DNA of 64,000 bases from Streptomyces luteolifulvus (GTDB lineage Bacteria; Actinomycetota; Actinomycetes; Streptomycetales; Streptomycetaceae): positions 31,365-95,364 of the forward strand of contig NZ_VZRB01000030.1 of the NCBI RefSeq assembly GCF_008806595.1. Direction: 5' to 3'. Under the pieces are notes generated by a model. The model was not told the origin of the DNA. It made no database searches and saw only the letters and a program-made list of their open reading frames with translations. Position 1 is the stretch's first letter, and each line of letters begins with the position of its first letter. Both the position numbers and the translations under genes were made by a program. This document shows, piece after piece, positions 48,103-56,520 of this stretch.

Positions 48103-48998
48103 GCCTCGCACCCCGGGTCGTGCTCGTCCATCGCACCACGGAGTACGAGGAGTTGGTGGCCCGGCACGGCACCCACGGGCAGGCCGCGTTCTTCCTGTCC
48201 TCGCGCGGCCGTGACATCGAGGAGGTCGCCGAGCGGCACCGCCGGGCCCGGCGGGCGCTGGCCGAGGTCGCCTCGGCGGTCCCGCTGACATGGCGTCAGA
48301 CCCGGGTGGAGCGAGCCGACTTGGACCGGTTCCTGTTCGCGCCCGAGGACGTGGTCGTCGTGGTCGGGCAGGACGGGCTGGTGGCGAACGCCGCCAAGTA
48401 CCTCGCGGGTCAGCCGGTGGTGGGGATCGACACGGACCCCGGCCGCAATCCGGGCGTGCTGGTACGGCACCGGGCGTCCGACGCGGCGGTCCTGCTGCCG
48501 TCGGCGCTCACGGCCGGCACCGCGGTCGACGAGCTGACCATGGTCGAGGCCGTGGCCGACGACACCCAGCGGCTGGTCGCCCTGAACGAGATCTATCTCG
48601 GGGCGGCCGGCCACCAGACGGCCCGCTACCGCCTGGGCCTCGACGGCGACGGGGGTGTCGTCGAGGCCCAGGCCTCGTCCGGGGTGCTGGTGGGGACGGG
48701 CACGGGCGCCACGGGCTGGATCAAGTCCGTGTGGCAGGAACGGAGCAGCGCCCTTCCCCTCCCGGCCCCCACCGAGGACCGTCTGCTGTGGTTCGTCCGC
48801 GAGGCCTGGCCGTCGCCGGCGACCGGTACGTCCAGGGTGGCGGGTGCCCTCTCGGCCCCGGCGTCCCTCGTCCTCACCGTCGAGTCCGAACGGCTGATCG
48901 CCTTCGGGGACGGCATGGAGAGGGACGCCATGGAACTGACCTGGGGACAGACGGTCCGCGTCGGCGTGTGCGCGCAGAGGCTGCGGTTGGTGGGGTGA
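48099..48998 (+). CDS. NAD(+) kinase-like protein with altered GGDG motif
   Basis: NAD kinase phosphorylates NAD to NADP. This 299-residue protein keeps the overall fold. After an N-terminal Rossmann-like half comes VVVVGQDGLVANAAKYLAGQPVVGIDTDP, where the usual GGDGT reads GQDGL. TGTGATGWIKSV replaces the usual second motif TPTGSTAY. The Asp of the first motif is retained, so catalysis is possible but uncertain; a nucleotide-sensing role is an alternative. The start overlaps the SPFH stop. The gene converges on the Pnkp gene. A housekeeping NAD kinase is expected elsewhere in the genome. Membership of the NAD kinase superfamily is well supported; the substrate is not. Confidence 0.82.
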   Translation: MSLAPRVVLVHRTTEYEELVARHGTHGQAAFFLSSRGRDIEEVAERHRRARRALAEVASAVPLTWRQTRVERADLDRFLFAPEDVVVVVGQDGLVANAAKYLAGQPVVGIDTDPGRNPGVLVRHRASDAAVLLPSALTAGTAVDELTMVEAVADDTQRLVALNEIYLGAAGHQTARYRLGLDGDGGVVEAQASSGVLVGTGTGATGWIKSVWQERSSALPLPAPTEDRLLWFVREAWPSPATGTSRVAGALSAPASLVLTVESERLIAFGDGMERDAMELTWGQTVRVGVCAQRLRLVG

Positions 48999-49016
48999 CG
49001 CCGCCGAACCACCCCG

Positions 49017-51560
49017 TCACAGACGGGGATCCACCGGTTCCGACTCCAGCGCCAGCACCCCGAACACCGCCTCGTGCACCCGCCACAGCGGCTCGCCCTC
49101 GGCGAGGCGGTCCAGCGCCTCCAGACCGAGCGCGTACTCGCGGATCGCCAGCGACCGCTTGTGGTTGAGGAACCGCTGACGCAGCCGGGCCAGGTTGTCG
49201 GGACGCGTGTACTCGGGACCGTAGATGATCCGCAGGTACTCGCGGCCCCGGCACTTGATGCCGGGCTGGACCAGACGTCCCGTTTCGCTGCGCACGACCG
49301 CGCCGAGCGGCTTGACCACCATGCCCTCGCCTCCGCGGCCGGTCATCTCCAGCCACCAGTCGACGCCCGCCCGCACCGACTCGGGGTCCGCGGTGTCGAC
49401 GTAGAGCCGCCGGGTGGTCTGGAGCAGGCCGCTGCCGTCGTGCTCGACGAACCGGTCGAGCAGCGCGAGCTGCTCGTCGTGGGGCAGGTCTGCGAGGCTG
49501 CGGCCCTGGACCGCCAGGATCTGGAACGGCGCCAGGCGTACGCCGTCCAGGCCGTCCGTCGTCCAGCAGTAGCGGCGGTACGCCTCCGTGAACGCGGCCG
49601 CGGCACCGGCCCGTTCGCGCTGGCGCGCCAGCAGGTCGGACACGTCCACACCGCGCACCGACGCGCTCTCGAGGGCGGCCAGCGCGCCCGGGAAGACGGC
49701 GCCGGAGGCGGCGCCCACGGCCGCGTACTGGCTGCGCAGCAGACCCGCGGCCTTGAGCGACCACGGCATCAGCTCGGCGTCCAACAGAAGCCAGTCCGTG
49801 CCGAGTTCGTCCCAGAGGCCGGCGTCCGTGATCGCCGCGCGCACCCGGCCGAGGATCTCCTCCGTCACCGACTCGTCGTCGAAGAAGGGGCGGCCGGTGC
49901 GGGTGTACAGCGATCCGGTGGACCGGTCCACGCCGAACCGCTTGCGCGCCACGTCCGCGTCCCGGCACACCAGGGCCACCGCCCGCGAGCCCATGTGCTT
50001 CTCCTCGCACACGACCCGGGCGACCCCGTCCTCCCGGTACTGCGCGAAGGCCTCGGCCGGGTGCTCCAGGTACCCCTCGACGCGGCTCGTGGCGGTCGGT
50101 GCCATGGTCGGCGGGAGGTAGGGCAGCAGCCGCGGGTCCACCGCGAAGCGGCTCATGACCTCCAGTGCCGCGGCCGCGTTCTCCTCGCGGACGGAGACCC
50201 GGCCGGCGTGCCGCGTCTCCACGACCCTGCGTCCGTGCACGTCCGCGAGGTCCAGCGGGCGCCCGTCGTGCCCGCCGGGCGCCTCCGACTTCAGCGGCCT
50301 GGCCGGCTCGTACCAGACCCGCTCGGCCGGTACGTCGACCAGCTCCCGCTCCGGCCAGCGCAGCGCGGTGAGCTTGCCGCCGAAGACGGCGCCGGTGTCC
50401 AGGCAGATGGTGTTGTTGAGCCAGGTGGCCTCGGGGACCGGGGTGTGGCCGTAGACCACGGCCGCCCGGCCGCGGTAGTCCTCCGCCCACGGGTAGCGCA
50501 CGGGCAGGCCGAACTCGTCGGTCTCGCCGGTCGTGTCGCCGTACAGCGCGTGCGAGCGGACCCGGCCCGAGGTGCGGCCGTGGTACTTCTCCGGCAGACC
50601 GGCGTGACAGACGACGAGGCGCCCGCCGTCGAGGACGTAGTGGCTGACGAGGCCGTCGATGAACTCCCGTACCTGCTGCGTGAACTCCTCGCTCTCGCCC
50701 TCCATCTGCTCGATGGTCTCGGCGAGTCCATGGGTGTGCTGGACCTTGCGGCCCTTGAGGTGACGCCCGTACTTGTTCTCGTGGTTGCCGGGGACGCAGA
50801 GTGCGTTGCCCGAGCCGACCATGGCCATCACACGGCGCAGTACGGCGGGGCTGTCCGGGCCGCGGTCGACGAGGTCGCCGACGAAGACGGCGGTACGGCC
50901 GTCGGGGTGGACGCCGTCGGCGTAGCCCAGCTTGCCCAGCAGCGCCTCCAGTTCGGAGGAGCAGCCGTGGATGTCGCCGATGATGTCGAAGGGACCGGTG
51001 AGGTGCGTCAGGTCGTTGAAGCGCTTCTCGGTGACGACGGTGGCGTTCTCGACCTCCTCCACCCCGCGCAGGACGTGCACCTTGCGAAAGCCCTCGCGCT
51101 CCAAGTGCCTGAGGGAGCGGCGCAGTTCGCGGGTGTGGCGCTGGACGACCCGGCGCGGCATGTCGGCCCGGTCGGGGCGGGCCGCGTTGCGCTCGGCGCA
51201 CACCTCCTCGGGTACGTCGAGCACGATGGCGATGGGCAGCACGTCGTACTGCTTGGCCAGGTCGATCAGCCGGCGGCGGGCGTCCTGCTGCACGCTCGTC
51301 GCGTCGACGACGGTGCGACGGCCCGCGGCGAGGCGCTTGCCCGCGATGTAGTCCAGGACGTCGAACGCGTCCCGGGTCGCGCTCTGGTCGTTCTCGTCGT
51401 CGGAGACGAGGCCCCGGCAGAAGTCGGACGAGATGACCTCGGTGGGCCTGAAGTGCCGTCGGGCGAAGGTGGACTTGCCCGAGCCGGAGGCGCCGACGAG
51501 CACCACCAGGGAGAGGTCGGTGACGGGCAGGACACGCCCCTTGGTCCGGTTCTCGGTCAT
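49017..51560 (-). CDS. pnkp: polynucleotide kinase-phosphatase-ligase (Pnkp) of RNA repair
   Basis: Bacterial Pnkp heals and seals RNA cut by ribotoxins, together with Hen1. The 847-residue protein has all three modules. The N-terminal 5'-kinase has a P-loop GASGSGKST at 23-31. The central metallophosphatase has GDIHGCSSELEALL, VGDLVDRGPDSPAV, VPGNHENKYGRHL and YGHTPVPEA. The C-terminal adenylyltransferase/ligase has EEKHMGSRAVAL with its nucleotidyl Lys, and later GEGMVVKP. The length is the family norm. The ATG overlaps the stop of the hen1 gene (ATGA), giving coupled translation of the known heterotetramer partners. All active-site motifs are intact, so the system should work. Confidence 0.96.
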   Translation of the reverse strand: MTENRTKGRVLPVTDLSLVVLVGASGSGKSTFARRHFRPTEVISSDFCRGLVSDDENDQSATRDAFDVLDYIAGKRLAAGRRTVVDATSVQQDARRRLIDLAKQYDVLPIAIVLDVPEEVCAERNAARPDRADMPRRVVQRHTRELRRSLRHLEREGFRKVHVLRGVEEVENATVVTEKRFNDLTHLTGPFDIIGDIHGCSSELEALLGKLGYADGVHPDGRTAVFVGDLVDRGPDSPAVLRRVMAMVGSGNALCVPGNHENKYGRHLKGRKVQHTHGLAETIEQMEGESEEFTQQVREFIDGLVSHYVLDGGRLVVCHAGLPEKYHGRTSGRVRSHALYGDTTGETDEFGLPVRYPWAEDYRGRAAVVYGHTPVPEATWLNNTICLDTGAVFGGKLTALRWPERELVDVPAERVWYEPARPLKSEAPGGHDGRPLDLADVHGRRVVETRHAGRVSVREENAAAALEVMSRFAVDPRLLPYLPPTMAPTATSRVEGYLEHPAEAFAQYREDGVARVVCEEKHMGSRAVALVCRDADVARKRFGVDRSTGSLYTRTGRPFFDDESVTEEILGRVRAAITDAGLWDELGTDWLLLDAELMPWSLKAAGLLRSQYAAVGAASGAVFPGALAALESASVRGVDVSDLLARQRERAGAAAAFTEAYRRYCWTTDGLDGVRLAPFQILAVQGRSLADLPHDEQLALLDRFVEHDGSGLLQTTRRLYVDTADPESVRAGVDWWLEMTGRGGEGMVVKPLGAVVRSETGRLVQPGIKCRGREYLRIIYGPEYTRPDNLARLRQRFLNHKRSLAIREYALGLEALDRLAEGEPLWRVHEAVFGVLALESEPVDPRL

Positions 51561-53026
51561 GCCGCCTTCGCCTCCTTCTCGTTCACGGTCCTCGTCTCGA
51601 ACACGGCCATCTGGGTGGGCGGTCCCACCTCCGGGTCGTCCGGGCCGACCGGCACGAACTCCACGCCGTACCCGTGCCGTTCGGCCACCGCTTCCGCCCA
51701 GGCCCGGAATTCCTCGCGGGTCCACTCGAAGCGGTGGTCGCCGTGCCGGACATGACCGGCCGGCAGGGTCTCCCAGCGGACGTTGTACTCGACGTTCGGC
51801 GTGGTCACCAGCACGGTCCGGGGGCGGGCCGCGCCGAACACCGCGTACTCCAGGGCGGGCAGCCGCGGCAGGTCGAGGTGTTCGATCACCTCGCCGAGCA
51901 CGGCGGCGTCATAGCCCTTGAGCCGGTTGTCGGTGTAGGCCAGCGAGCCCTGGAAGAGCTTGACGCGCGAAGCCTGCCGCTCGCCCATGCGGTCCAGCTT
52001 CAGGCGCCGGGAGGCGATGGTGAGCGCGCGCATCGACACATCGACGCCCACGATCTCCGTGAACCGCGGGTCCTTGAGCAGCGCCTGCACCAACTGGCCC
52101 TGTCCGCACCCCAGATCGAGGACCCGCGAGGCGCCGGACTCGCGCAGCGCGGCGAGGATCGCGTCCCGGCGCTGCACGGCGAGCGGGGTCGGCTTCTCCT
52201 CCGTCTGCGTCTCCGCCTCCACCGCGTTGTCGATCTCCTCGACCGCGCTGTCGTCGGCCTCGGCGAGCCGCACCAGCTCCAGTGCCTCCCTCGCCTGCCG
52301 GGTCAGCGACCAGCGCCGGGACAGGTAGCGGCTGGTGATGAGATTCTGCTCCGGGTGGCCGGGCAGCCAGCCCTCGCCGGCCCGCAGCAGCTTGTCGACC
52401 TCGTCGAGGGCGACCCAGTAGTGCTTGGCGTCGTCGAGGACGGGGAGCAGGACGTACAGATGCCGCAGGGCCTCGGCCAGGGTCAGCGTCTGTGACGCCA
52501 GCACGAGGCGCACATACCGCGAGTCGCCCCACTGCGGGAACTCGCTGTCCAGCGCCACCGGTTCGACGGTCACCGCCCAGCCGAGCGGCTCGAACAGGCG
52601 TCGTACGAGGTCCGGGCCGCCGCGGGCGGGCAGCGCGGGCACCTCGATGCACAGCGGCAGCGGCTGCGCGGCGCGCTCGGGACGGGCGGTGCACACCCCG
52701 CGCATCGCGCTGGAGAAGACGGTGCTCAGCGCGACCGCGAGCAGCGAGGAGGCGGCGTACGGGCGGTCGTTGACGTACTGCGCGAGCGCCGCGTCGGGTG
52801 CGCCGCCGCGTCCCTTGCCCTTGCCGCGCCGCACCAGCGCGACCGGATCGACCTCCAGCAGCAGGCCCGCGGTGCAGCGTTCGGCGTCGGCCTCGGGGTA
52901 GAGGACATGGGCCGTGCCGTAGGACGTGGAGAACGCCTGCGCCTTTCCGGGATGCTTGTGCAGGAGGAACCCCAGGTCGGTGGCGGGGCGCTCCGGCGTG
53001 CCGGTGGTCGAGATCGTCAGGAACAT
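51557..53026 (-). CDS. hen1: 3'-terminal RNA ribose 2'-O-methyltransferase Hen1
   Basis: Bacterial Hen1 methylates the 2'-OH at the 3' end of cut RNA before sealing, so the repaired site resists further cleavage. The 489-residue protein has an N-terminal domain (about 1-250) that activates the Pnkp ligase. The C-terminal methyltransferase follows: SAM motif VLDLGCGQGQLVQALL, metal-binding EVIEHLD, and HVRHGDHRFEWTREEF with the paired His residues. ATG at 53026 begins MFLTISTTG, the usual family start; the frame extends 16 codons further upstream without support. It overlaps pnkp by 4 bp. The upstream hypothetical gene is 63 bp away on the same strand. Confidence 0.96.
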   Translation of the reverse strand: MFLTISTTGTPERPATDLGFLLHKHPGKAQAFSTSYGTAHVLYPEADAERCTAGLLLEVDPVALVRRGKGKGRGGAPDAALAQYVNDRPYAASSLLAVALSTVFSSAMRGVCTARPERAAQPLPLCIEVPALPARGGPDLVRRLFEPLGWAVTVEPVALDSEFPQWGDSRYVRLVLASQTLTLAEALRHLYVLLPVLDDAKHYWVALDEVDKLLRAGEGWLPGHPEQNLITSRYLSRRWSLTRQAREALELVRLAEADDSAVEEIDNAVEAETQTEEKPTPLAVQRRDAILAALRESGASRVLDLGCGQGQLVQALLKDPRFTEIVGVDVSMRALTIASRRLKLDRMGERQASRVKLFQGSLAYTDNRLKGYDAAVLGEVIEHLDLPRLPALEYAVFGAARPRTVLVTTPNVEYNVRWETLPAGHVRHGDHRFEWTREEFRAWAEAVAERHGYGVEFVPVGPDDPEVGPPTQMAVFETRTVNEKEAKAA

Positions 53027-53089
53027 GCCCCTGAGTCTTCCGGCCGGGGCCCGCCGTGACCAGTGGTTTTCCACAGGAACCGGCCTCGG

Positions 53090-53560
53090 CTACCCCGCTT
53101 CCCGCTCCGGCAGCACCTGCTCCCGGTCCGCCAGTTTGCGCAGCATGTCGCGGACCCGGTCCCTCGACTCGTCCGCCGCGTCGATGGCCTCCATGCACTG
53201 CCAGTACGTGGTCTCGTCGTCCACCGCGCAGGCGAGGCCGACGAGGGCGATGCCCACCTCACCGAGCAGGCCGCCGAGGTACATCAGGGCCTGGCGGGCG
53301 TCGCCCAGATCGGTCAGCTGGGCCGCCAGCAGGTCCTCGGTGTCGAGGTCCGGTGTGGTCAGCACACCGCAGCCTCTGCCCGCCAGTTCGGTCAACCCCA
53401 GTGCCTCGCCCCGTAGTTCCGGCGGTCCCGAGACCGCCAGACGGCTGCCGATCGCCTGGGCCAGAGCCTGTGCCTGCCACACCTCCGTCATGACCTCCGG
53501 CGTGTCACTGGTCCCCGCCAGAGCCCGTCTGCTCGTCACGATGAGCCGCACAGCGTCCAT
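53090..53560 (-). CDS. hypothetical helical protein upstream of hen1 (possibly DUF6099)
   Basis: This 156-residue protein is all-helical in appearance (VMTEVWQAQALAQAIGSRLAV, AAQLTDLGDARQALMYLGGLLGEVGIALVGLACAVDDETTYWQCMEAIDAADESRDRVRDMLRKLADREQ). It has no membrane or catalytic motif. I think it belongs to a streptomycete family of unknown function, DUF6099, but I am not certain. It lies 63 bp upstream of hen1 on the same strand and could be the first gene of the RNA repair operon. ATG at 53560. Function unknown. Confidence 0.75.
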   Translation of the reverse strand: MDAVRLIVTSRRALAGTSDTPEVMTEVWQAQALAQAIGSRLAVSGPPELRGEALGLTELAGRGCGVLTTPDLDTEDLLAAQLTDLGDARQALMYLGGLLGEVGIALVGLACAVDDETTYWQCMEAIDAADESRDRVRDMLRKLADREQVLPEREAG

Positions 53561-53754
53561 GCGCTGCCCCCGTCTGTCCCGACGCGCCGTCGGCGCGTCA
53601 CGCCCGAACTCCTTTGTTCACTACCCAGAGTGAACTTGAACGGGACGAAAAGCCAGAGGAAGACGGAAATCTGTGGACAACGAATCGGTTTCGGGCGGGC
53701 ATTTAACTCCGGAGAGTGAAAACGGACTGAACGGCTCCCGACTCTCCCGGGTCC

Positions 53755-54081
53755 CTACGGTGCCGGGAACCTCCGCTCGTTCCGGTCGATCTTGTCGTCC
53801 AGCGCCGCCAGCGGATCGATCCCGAGCACCTCGCACAGCTGGAGCAGATACGCGAGCACGTCGGCCACCTCGTCGGTGACACGGTGCGCGGTGTCCGGGT
53901 TGTCCATGACCCGGGCCGACTCCTCGGGCGTCAGCCACTGGAAGATCTCGACCAGTTCGGAGGCCTCCACGCTGAGCGCGGCGGCCAGGTTCTTGGGCGT
54001 GTGGTACGGCTGCCAGTTCCGCGCGGCCGCGAACTCGGCCAGCCTGCGCTGCAGTTTCGCCACGTCGAGAGGTTCTGTCAC
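53755..54081 (-). CDS. MazG-like nucleotide pyrophosphohydrolase
   Basis: All-alpha NTP pyrophosphatases of this type hydrolyse nucleoside triphosphates, often non-canonical ones, to monophosphates. The 108-residue protein has the metal-binding signature spread over two helices, EASELVEIFQWL and DEVADVLAYLLQLCEVLGID, which supply the EExxE/ExxD acidic residues. GTG at 54081 overlaps the stop of the upstream ATPase gene (GTGA). Short single-domain members like this are often called MazG-like or RS21-C6-like (dCTPase). The open frame extends 31 codons upstream inside the ATPase gene and is discounted. Coupling to an ATPase of unknown role is notable. Confidence 0.85.
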   Translation of the reverse strand: MTEPLDVAKLQRRLAEFAAARNWQPYHTPKNLAAALSVEASELVEIFQWLTPEESARVMDNPDTAHRVTDEVADVLAYLLQLCEVLGIDPLAALDDKIDRNERRFPAP

Positions 54082-55238
54082 GGATCCAGGTGTACCACCG
54101 TGACCCCGTCCGCCCCGGCGGCCCATGACACGTCGCTCACCGTGCCGACGAGCCGGATGTGCCCGCGCTCGCACATCCGGGACGCGAGCCGGAGGAGTTC
54201 TTCCCGCTGCCGGGCATCCAGGCCCCGGTCGAGCCCGTCGGCGAGCACCGTGAGCGTCTGCAGGGCGGCGGGCACCTCAGCGGCCGCGTCGAGATCCAGG
54301 ACGCCCGGACCGGTGAGCAGCACCAGCGACAGCGCCAGGTACCTCAGCTCGCCGTCGCCCAGCCGCCCGAGTGTCGTACGGATGCCGTCGCCGCGGTGGA
54401 GCACCGCCCGCACCGTCCCGTCGCCGAGCGGTTCGGCGCGGACGTCCGTGACCGGTCCGGCGCAGCCGGCGCGCACCGCCGCGACGAGCAGCGCGTGTCG
54501 GCGGCCGCACTCCGCCCGGGTGCGCCCCAGTACGTCGGCGAGGTTGTCGCAGCCGCCGAGCAGCCGCCCGGAGCCGGACGGTACCGGGCCGCGCATCCGC
54601 TCCGGCCGGGGATCGCAGACGAAGACGGACCGCAGGGCCACCACCATCTGTTCGGCGGCGGCCAGCACCCGGCGCTGCCCGTCGGTCCGGCCGGCCACAT
54701 GCAGCGGGAGCAGCGGGGTGCCGAGCCGGTCGTCCGGCAGCGCGGCGCGGGTGACGGGTGACGACGGGGCCGTGTGCCAGGCGGCCTCGACCGCGTGCCG
54801 CCCCGGGTCGCGCAGCGCGGTCTGCAAAAGGACCAGGCCTCCGGACGTCAGCCGCTCGCCGACGATGCGAAGTTCGGGCTCGGCCTGGACGGCGACGTCG
54901 AGCCGGACGGGGCCTTCGGGGCCTTCGGCGGTGCAGCCGATGCGGAAGCCGCGGCGCCGCTGGACGTCCGGCCGCGCCCGTTCGGGCACACAGGCGACGG
55001 GGTCGGGGAACACCTCCGCGAGCGGCGCGCCGCCGCTGAGCCGGGTGAGTGCCTCGTACGCGCCGAGGGCGCTGGTCTTGCCGCTGCCGCTGGGGCCGGC
55101 GAGGAGGGTGCACGCCCCGAGCGGGAATCCGGCGCGCCGGTGCACCGCGAAGGCGGACAGGCGCAGTTCGGTGAGTCTCGGGAGGTCCGGCGGCGCCGGG
55201 GTGATCGCAGGGGAGGTCGTGGGGAGGGACTCGGCCAT
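54078..55238 (-). CDS. AAA/ABC-type ATPase, RecF-like P-loop protein
   Basis: This 386-residue protein has Walker A GPSGSGKTSA at about residues 48-57 and an SMC/RecF-like layout. It opens with RLTELRLSAFAVHRRAGFPLG, a typical start for ATPases that sense nucleic-acid ends or act with nucleases. Near the C terminus LGDGELRYLALSLVLL resembles an ABC signature, followed by the Walker B-like GPGVLDLD. No nuclease domain is fused. Its stop overlaps the GTG of the MazG-like gene, so the two are co-translated. Function unknown; DNA metabolism or defence are both possible but unproven. Confidence 0.75.
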   Translation of the reverse strand: MAESLPTTSPAITPAPPDLPRLTELRLSAFAVHRRAGFPLGACTLLAGPSGSGKTSALGAYEALTRLSGGAPLAEVFPDPVACVPERARPDVQRRRGFRIGCTAEGPEGPVRLDVAVQAEPELRIVGERLTSGGLVLLQTALRDPGRHAVEAAWHTAPSSPVTRAALPDDRLGTPLLPLHVAGRTDGQRRVLAAAEQMVVALRSVFVCDPRPERMRGPVPSGSGRLLGGCDNLADVLGRTRAECGRRHALLVAAVRAGCAGPVTDVRAEPLGDGTVRAVLHRGDGIRTTLGRLGDGELRYLALSLVLLTGPGVLDLDAAAEVPAALQTLTVLADGLDRGLDARQREELLRLASRMCERGHIRLVGTVSDVSWAAGADGVTVVHLDP

Positions 55239-55315
55239 GCCCGGACGGTAGGCCCGCGCCGTCAGGACGAACCGTTCCTCCCCCGCGACCTTCCTACGAT
55301 CGGGGGACCGGCGTC

Positions 55316-55336
55316 AGAGCCTGTGACACAGGCTCT
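55316..55336. terminator. stem-loop at the end of the sepF-like gene
   Basis: AGAGCCTGT and ACAGGCTCT are exact complements with a 3-nt loop, touching the sepF-like stop codon on the minus strand. Confidence 0.6.
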
Positions 55337-55725
55337 CAGGCGCCGGGTACCCCCGCCCCCTCCATGAGCCCGGTCACCTCGGTCCCGGACGGCGTCAGCA
55401 GGAAGACGTTCCGGTCGACCCGGTGCATCCCGCTCGCCAGGCCGAAGACGACGCCCGTACTGAAGTCCAGGACGCGCTTGGCGACCTCGGTCTCCGCGCC
55501 GGTCAGGTCGAGCAGGACGGGGATGCCCGCCATCAGGGTCTCGGCGACCTCGCGGGCGTCCGCGAACACATTGACCCTCAGCACGACGAAACGGCGGCGG
55601 GTCTCGGTCTCCGCGTCCGGGAGCGAGCGGTGGTCCACCGCGGACGGCCAGGCGTCCCGGCCGCGCAGCGGAACCACCTGGGCGAGCCCCTCCCACTGTT
55701 CATCGGTGACGTCGTAGCTGTTCAC
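55336..55725 (-). CDS. sepF3: SepF-like cell division protein (SepF paralogue)
   Basis: SepF binds FtsZ and the membrane during division. Streptomycetes have several SepF paralogues; synteny from memory points to the S. coelicolor SCO5967 copy. The 129-residue protein has the core RRFVVLRVNVFADAREVAETLMAGIPVLLDLTGAETEVAKRVLDFSTGVVFGLASGMHRVDRNVFLLTPSG. It lacks the long N-terminal amphipathic region and linker of the main SepF. GTG at 55725 has GGGGAG close upstream; the open frame continues 15 codons further. A direct division role is not certain for the paralogue. Confidence 0.85.
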   Translation of the reverse strand: MNSYDVTDEQWEGLAQVVPLRGRDAWPSAVDHRSLPDAETETRRRFVVLRVNVFADAREVAETLMAGIPVLLDLTGAETEVAKRVLDFSTGVVFGLASGMHRVDRNVFLLTPSGTEVTGLMEGAGVPGA

Positions 55726-55891
55726 CGGCTCCCCCCGACCTGACTCGCACTCATTGCCTGCACCGGCCAATTCTTACGCCAAGTCACCCGTTCAGCCCAA
55801 CAGCGACACGGTGCGCGACCGTCACAACGACCGGATGTCCCGCCCGTTTCCAGCCGGTACGGTCCGTTTCGGCACGTCGGGCAGCCGTCCG

Positions 55892-56404
55892 TCAGGCCGC
55901 TGCCCTGGTGAAACGGAGTGTGGTGGCGATCGTGGTCAGGCCGCGGATCATGCCGAGTTGGTTCCAGCCCATGCCGAACTCGGCACGGTCCACGGTGAAT
56001 TCGGCATCCAGGGTGAGGGCGTCGGCCTCGGTACCGGCAAGCCGCGCGGTGAGGGACAACGGCCTGCTGATGCCGCGCACGGTGAGCGAGCCGACGACCT
56101 GCACGGTGTCGCCGCGCAGTTCCGCGCTGCGGGCGGCGAAGGTGATCTGCGGGTGGTTGCCGGCATCGAAGAAGTCGGCGGACCGCAGATGCGTGTCGCG
56201 CTTGGTGTTGCCGGTGTCCAGGGAGGCGACGTCCAGGGTCAGGGTGCCGGCGGCGGATCCGTCGGCCCGCACCTCGCCCTGGCCGCCGACCGCGGCGAAG
56301 GCGCCCTTCACGGTGACCATGCCCCACATCGTCTTGTGGCGCAGGGCGACGGTGGAGGCGGTCGGGTCGAGCTGCCACAGGCCGGTTTCCACGGCGACGG
56401 TCAT
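55892..56404 (-). CDS. YceI family lipid-binding-like protein
   Basis: YceI proteins have a lipocalin-like barrel that binds polyisoprenoid-type lipids. The 170-residue product starts MTVAVETGLWQLDPTASTVALRHKTMWGMVTVKGAF and includes DTGNTKRDTHLRSADFFDAGNHPQITF and AEFGMGWNQLGMIRG, all typical. There is no signal peptide, so it is probably cytoplasmic, as in many actinobacterial members. ATG follows AGGAGG by 6 nt. It diverges from a MarR-type regulator gene across 116 bp that hold three related AT-rich boxes, so repression by that regulator is likely. Confidence 0.9.
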   Translation of the reverse strand: MTVAVETGLWQLDPTASTVALRHKTMWGMVTVKGAFAAVGGQGEVRADGSAAGTLTLDVASLDTGNTKRDTHLRSADFFDAGNHPQITFAARSAELRGDTVQVVGSLTVRGISRPLSLTARLAGTEADALTLDAEFTVDRAEFGMGWNQLGMIRGLTTIATTLRFTRAAA

Positions 56405-56426
56405 GATGGACCTCCTGACGGTCGTA

Positions 56427-56501
56427 CAAATTTGGATGAATGTGATTGCTCACGCTAGTCGGTAATCCAAATCTGAACAACCCCCCTCGTTCAAAATTGG
56501 A
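56427..56501. promoter_or_regulatory. three MarR-type boxes between yceI-like and marR-like genes
   Basis: CAAATTTGGAT (56427-56437), ATCCAAATCTG (56465-56475) and TCAAAATTGGA (56491-56501) are variants of one AT-rich sequence. The first two are inverted relative to each other. AT-rich boxes in a divergent promoter are the usual MarR arrangement. Confidence 0.6.
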
Positions 56502-56520
56502 CAACGGGTAGACTCGACCC

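Noticed and set aside
49074..51755. Plus-strand open frame of 893 codons opposite pnkp
   Set aside because: Pnkp is certain on the other strand from its kinase, phosphatase and ligase motifs; the plus frame has no recognisable protein.
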